From Nepenthes gracilis (lineage: Eukaryota > Streptophyta > Magnoliopsida > Caryophyllales > Nepenthaceae), in the NCBI GenBank assembly GCA_033239525.1, contig BSYO01000038.1, positions 6,761,041 to 6,825,040 of the forward strand: 64,000 nucleotides of DNA, read 5' to 3'. How positions within the stretch are numbered: position 1 is the stretch's first letter; the number at the start of each line of letters is the position of its first letter. Shown here in pieces: positions 60,301 to 64,000 of the stretch. The position numbers and the translations under genes are program-made. Below the pieces are notes generated by a model. That model was not told the origin of the DNA. It saw only the letters and a program-made list of their open reading frames with translations, and searched no databases.

Positions 60301-61055
60301 TGTAGCCATGGTGAAGGAAGAAGAAAAGTTACTTTCCTGCAATGTATTTTCTTGTCCTCCACTTTAATACTTCCTTTGTTTAGGCAACGATGCAAAATTG
60401 TTTTTTTTTTTTTTTTTTTTGAATAATTTTTTTTTCTTGTGCTGTTTTGTTTTATAATATTCTTCTTTTCTTAACTTAAAAATAAACATAATAGAATGAG
60501 GCCTTGCTTACCGGATGGGAGAGTTTGAGTGTTGGTGGCAGTAAGTTTGGACAAATGATGTTTTGGCCTATGATGTTAGAGATAGTGGCTTATGTAATGG
60601 TGGTGCCTTTAAGGGTAGAAGTATAGGGGAAAAAACAGTAACTTTGGTATCTGATATTAAATTAGATGCAAGGAAAGGGTAACGCAAGAGGGAAAAGGGG
60701 AAAGGGAGAAATAGAAAAGAGAACAGAGAAAATGGAGAAGCATAGATTATTAGGAAAAAAGGCAATCATAATCTTTCAATATCAATTCAATTCATTAGTC
60801 ACCCTTCAAATAATAAAATTAGGGTCCTTATATAGAAAGATACTGCTCCTAAGATAATTAGGAAATGTAAATAACTTTCTAATTAATAATGACTCGAAAT
60901 AAGAAAATAATAAAAACCAAATATGACATTCTTAAGGTATCCTGGGGATGCCAAAATTATAAAATTCATGAATCCCTAATATATTACAAAACATGGAAAT
61001 AAATTAAATAAATCAAAATTAAATAAAATTTAATATAGTTGGGATTCCCACATCA
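60301..61055 (-). mobile_element. Third, partial compact LTR element
   Basis: 60665-61055 has the family LTR layout: AGATGCAAGG at the start (TG changed to AG), AG-rich head, TATATAGAAAGA, CCCACATCA end. A decayed minus-strand primer site (TCTGATATTA) lies at 60650-60659, and interior sequence lies back to 60301. The second compact element appears to have inserted into its interior. Directly right of its LTR, copia B RT begins with GGAAACCTTTGCACC, so it had inserted into copia B. Confidence 0.7.
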
Positions 61056-62330
61056 GGAAACCTTTGCACCTGTAGCAAAAATGATGATTGTACTAATCAT
61101 TATTGCTATTGTTCCCTCAAAAGGATGGCCTTTTTGACAGGATGGATGCAAAAATATATTTCCGCATGGAGATCTTAAAGAAGAAATATACATGACTCCT
61201 CTAGACATGTTTACTCTACTTTCGAGGTTTCTTGATTAAAGTGACCTATCCATGGGTTAAAACAAGCGTCATGTGCATGGTTTGAGAAATTTCGCACCAC
61301 TCTTCTTAATTTCAATGTTATTCAATGTGAATGTGATTCCTCTCTTTCTAAGAAAGACAACTATTAAGATTTGTCTGTTCAATATATATTGGTAATATTG
61401 TCACAGTTGGGTATGATCCTCAACTAATTCAATAGCTACGATGGCCTCTAAAGGCATCCTTTTATATAAAAGATCATGGTCTATTACAATGCTTTCTTGG
61501 CCTTATGGTGCATACTGTCCCAATGGACATACTTTTCTATCAACAAAAATATATACAAGAGACTATTACTTTGGCTGGTCTTCAGCTAGGAAACTCGATT
61601 CTTATACCAATGGAGGTAAATTTAAAACTTAGACAAAAGAAGAAGATTTATTATCTAATCCATCTATAAATTGGCAACTCGTCAGCAGTTTAAATTAGTT
61701 AACAATTACCTGACTAGATATATCTTTTGCTGTCTAATAGATTTGTCAATTCATGCATGATATTCACATTTGGCTACATTTTGACGTATTGTATGCTATC
61801 AAAAGGGTGCTTTTGGACAAGGGTTATTTTTTTCCTATAGGCTCTTCTCTACAATTAAAAACCTTTAGTAATACTGATTGGGCTAAATGTTAAGATATTC
61901 ATAATTCAATCACTAGCTAATGTATGTTTCTTAGAAACACTCTTATTTCTTCAAAAATTAAGAAGCAAGACCTTGTTTCAAAGTTCTCGACTAAATTTGA
62001 GTATTGTGCTATGTCCTTGCTCTAAAATGGTATGGCTTTGGGTTCTATTGAACAAACTAGCTTTGCTCAATTCCAACCTACTCCACTTCATGCTAATAAT
62101 ACTAGTATCATTCAAATTTTTTCCAATATAAACTTTCATGGGCACAATGCATATTAAACTTGATTGTCATTCCATTCGTGAAACATTTGATCAATATGTT
62201 ATCATTCAACCACACATTTCTACCAATTTGCAAACATTCATTGTGTTCACCAAGTCTCTACCACAACAATATCAAGTGATGATTAATAAATTGATACTTT
62301 TTAATCAATCAGTATCAACTTGAAGAAAGA
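61056..62330 (+). pseudogene. Copia B RT-RNase H remnant
   Basis: [19 protein letters not shown] at the start, then a GCKNIFPHGDLKEEIYMTPL-like block, with stops. An RNase H part follows to about 62320 (LHANNTSIIQI, HIKLDCHSIRE). Highly decayed. Confidence 0.75.
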
Positions 62331-62567
62331 TGTCAACACTATAAAATATTACCCAATATCATATATTATATATAATATGACATAATATTTACTTTCCTTA
62401 TTTGGGCAATAGTAATTGCTTGTAATTATGAATGATTAGGGTTAGGGCTATAATTATGAGATTTGATGGGATGTAGTTATATTGTAATTAAAGAACATTC
62501 CTCCTTATTTAATGGGAGAGAAACCTCAATGAAATTGTTCAGTCAATCAAACACTATTGTTTTGGCA
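62331..62567 (+). repeat. 3' LTR of copia B
   Basis: Begins TGTCAACACTA and ends TTTTGGCA, followed by GAGAA as before the left LTR. Confidence 0.88.
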
Positions 62568-63204
62568 GAGAAGGCTCTTTGTGCAGAAGAAACTTGATGA
62601 TGTGATATAAATGAATTAATAGGATAAGCAGGAGAGAGAATTTTTCTTATTGGATTTGTTGGCATAAATTTTGTGTTCGATAGTAGCTTGTTGACATAAA
62701 TGGATCTTCTCAATGTAAGAACAGATGTGTCAACCTCTGGTTTGTTAGAGGAAAAAGAGCTAGCAGAAATGCTAGTTGAGTCAACTTTGACAAAAATTAT
62801 GTATCATTTATGGTTAAATCTTTCTTGTATGGAAAGACTAGTTCATGAAAAAGTACATCTCAAAGTGGAATGAATATTGAGATCAAGGTGTTTATAACCC
62901 TTCACTCCAAAAAGATATCCTATGAAAATACATTTTCTAGCTTTAGGATTAATCTTTTGTCCGTTTTGCTTTATTGTAGAAGAGAAAGGCATTGTTCAAA
63001 TGTGGAGAAGGACTATGATTGATCAAGAAGAAGCTGTGAGACCAAAATCATTCTAGTATTTGAGAGGCAAACCAGATTGAAACTTAAGAGGTCTTGCAAC
63101 ATTGAGAATAGCAGGTTGGTTACACCTCCAACCGAAATGGAAACCGAGCGTTTTGTGGTTACTTAGTTGACATTCATAAAAAGTATCTGTTTCATAATGT
63201 TCTT

Positions 63205-63560
63205 CACCAACGATTCGAGGTTGGAGCATAGTTGACGTTGGCGAAGAGCCGACATCAAGGTGCCAAACCTTCCCGTCAATGTAAACTCTTGGGAAATTTC
63301 TGACACAAGTATTTAATTAGTTCAGACTTGAGCAAGCTAGAATCAGAAATCTTCTATGAGATTGCCCCTCACGTCAATCCCACGAGCCTCTTATCCATTT
63401 TCATTCAATCACGGCAAGGAAGCAAGTCCCCTGGATCCAAGAATAGCAACATGAACTAAATATCCTGTCCAAGCGAAGGAAATTGTAGCCTTCCAAACAG
63501 GAACCGGCCAATCCATGGGTATACCATAAAGTTACAAAGGTTCTTTAGTTATTCAGTCAA
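63205..63560. other. Organelle-like insertion with large-subunit rRNA fragment (antisense)
   Basis: GCGAAGAGCCGACATCAAGG (63241-63260) and TGCCAAACC...CCCGTCAATGTAAACTCTTGGGAA (to about 63297) match, in reverse complement, the conserved domain V region of bacterial-type LSU rRNA (E. coli sense: GGTTTGGCACCTCGATGTCGG). Plant mitochondrial or plastid LSU rRNA is the natural source. The following 250 bp (for example GGAAGCAAGTCCCCTGGATC) also look unlike the surrounding copia A but were not identified. Copia A integrase is seen on both sides. Confidence 0.5.
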
Positions 63561-64000
63561 ATCAATGATTCAAAAAAATAATATATAATAGAATAAATTA
63601 TTAGAATCTGATGTCGGCTCTTCATCACTTGTGGTTGTAGTATGTTCCAAATATTTCCATTTTCCAAATCGATCCGTTCTATTCGTTCGCAGAACTATTA
63701 TGTTGATATTTCCTTTCAACTACACTGTTCTGTTTAGAACTTTCAACATAGAATTTCTGCTAAATGATTAACTTTAATGAATAAAAATCATTCATGTTGA
63801 ATTCAATACCATTATCCGATCTAATAATATTGAGTTTGGTTTTAACCTTTGTTTCTTTAAGGGCATAGAAATGTTGCAAGTGTGTTCTGGTTTCAGATTT
63901 TTGTTGATCAACTATGTTAAGAAAGTATTTTGAGCCAATTTAGGCTTCTTTTGAATGTCCCCATAAATCAATATGAATCAACTCAAAAGCTTTGGTGTCT

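Larger units (their letters stand above)
49742..62567 (+). mobile_element. Ty1-copia B with both LTRs and exact TSD GAGAA, containing further insertions
   Basis: LTRs 49742-49979 and 62331-62567 match over their length (for example GAGATTTGATGGGATGTAGT and AATGGGAGAGAAACCTCAAT) and lie about 12.3 kb apart. GAGAA flanks both outer ends (49737-49741, 62568-62572). Primer site TGGTATCAAAGCC at 49980-49992; polypurine-like CTTGAAGAAAGA before the right LTR. Gag about 50480-51280, protease about 51440-51740, RT from 61056 (ETFAPVAKM), RNase H to about 62320. Integrase and the RT start are not found. Inserted inside copia A. Confidence 0.88.
47000..64000 (-). mobile_element. Antisense Ty1-copia A, split by nested insertions, continues past the window
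   Basis: The left part (47000-49741) holds, on the minus strand, a 3' LTR (about 47000-47617, starting TGTTGACAGATATG after a GGGGATAG-CCC-type tract), RNase H (47712-48101: LKFILAAVLVPHSQPALLNC, NPVFHKRIKHIE) and RT (about 48400-49740). The right part (62568-64000) resumes with integrase on the minus strand (63780-64000: FELIHIDLWGHSKEA, then IIRSDNGIEFNMN) and the integrase-RT linker. The break between the two parts is exactly where copia B with TSD GAGAA is inserted. The 5' LTR, gag and protease should lie beyond 64000. Confidence 0.8.

Noticed and set aside
46477..64000. C-terminal exon of VIH inside the last intron
   Set aside because: No stretch resembling the expected C-terminal segment after LSPLE was seen; all coding-like sequence here is retrotransposon.
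1..64000. CRISPR arrays, operons, tRNA genes or a novel defence system
   Set aside because: No regularly spaced short palindromic repeats, no cloverleaf-forming tRNA gene apart from SINE promoter relics, and no tight gene clusters. The window is a plant intron-rich locus.

Overview
This is a window of a plant nuclear genome, most likely a dicot. It is AT-rich, has GT-AG spliceosomal introns, dense Ty1-copia and Ty3-gypsy LTR-retrotransposon remains, and tRNA-derived SINE copies of the kind widespread in flowering plants. The species cannot be fixed from the sequence.

One host gene is recognised. It is on the + strand and encodes the C-terminal half of a VIP1/PPIP5K-type diphosphoinositol-pentakisphosphate kinase (plant VIH1/VIH2 family). 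Fifteen consecutive coding exons between 3147 and 46476 join without a frameshift or stop. They total 1603 nt (about 534 residues) across 43.3 kb. The earlier exons (ATP-grasp kinase domain and the RHG motif of the phosphatase-like domain) lie before base 1. The C-terminal exon(s) lie beyond base 64000, because the last visible intron runs from 46477 past the window end. Seven introns fully inside the window exceed 1.5 kb, and most of their bulk is transposon-derived.

Layout: 1-2069 copia remnant; 3720-6361 internally deleted copia with both LTRs and a target-site duplication (TSD); 7518-7675 SINE; 8736-11038 young compact non-autonomous LTR element with an exact TSD; 12181-12291 compound microsatellite; 15892-18460 unclassified LTR-like block; 18830-22450 two adjoining copia fragments; 24921-29194 antisense copia; SINEs at 30425 and 32545; 33720-34920 copia RT/RNase H; 37768-38060 copia primer-binding-site remnant; 38230-43136 antisense gypsy carrying a GC-rich poly(A)-ended insertion in gag; 43430-46110 copia remnant.

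The last intron holds a tower of nested insertions. An antisense copia (47000 to beyond 64000) was entered by a sense copia (49742-62567, exact TSD). That copia contains an antisense gypsy (51778-58400), itself split by an LTR-like block with two minisatellites (about 52890-55180). It also contains two members of the same compact LTR family as 8736-11038 (58736-60300 and 60665-61055). A short organelle large-subunit-rRNA-like fragment lies at about 63205-63310.

No second host gene, tRNA gene, CRISPR array or bacterial-style operon was found. Functionally the window is one inositol pyrophosphate gene whose introns have become a transposon archive. All motif readings were made by eye.
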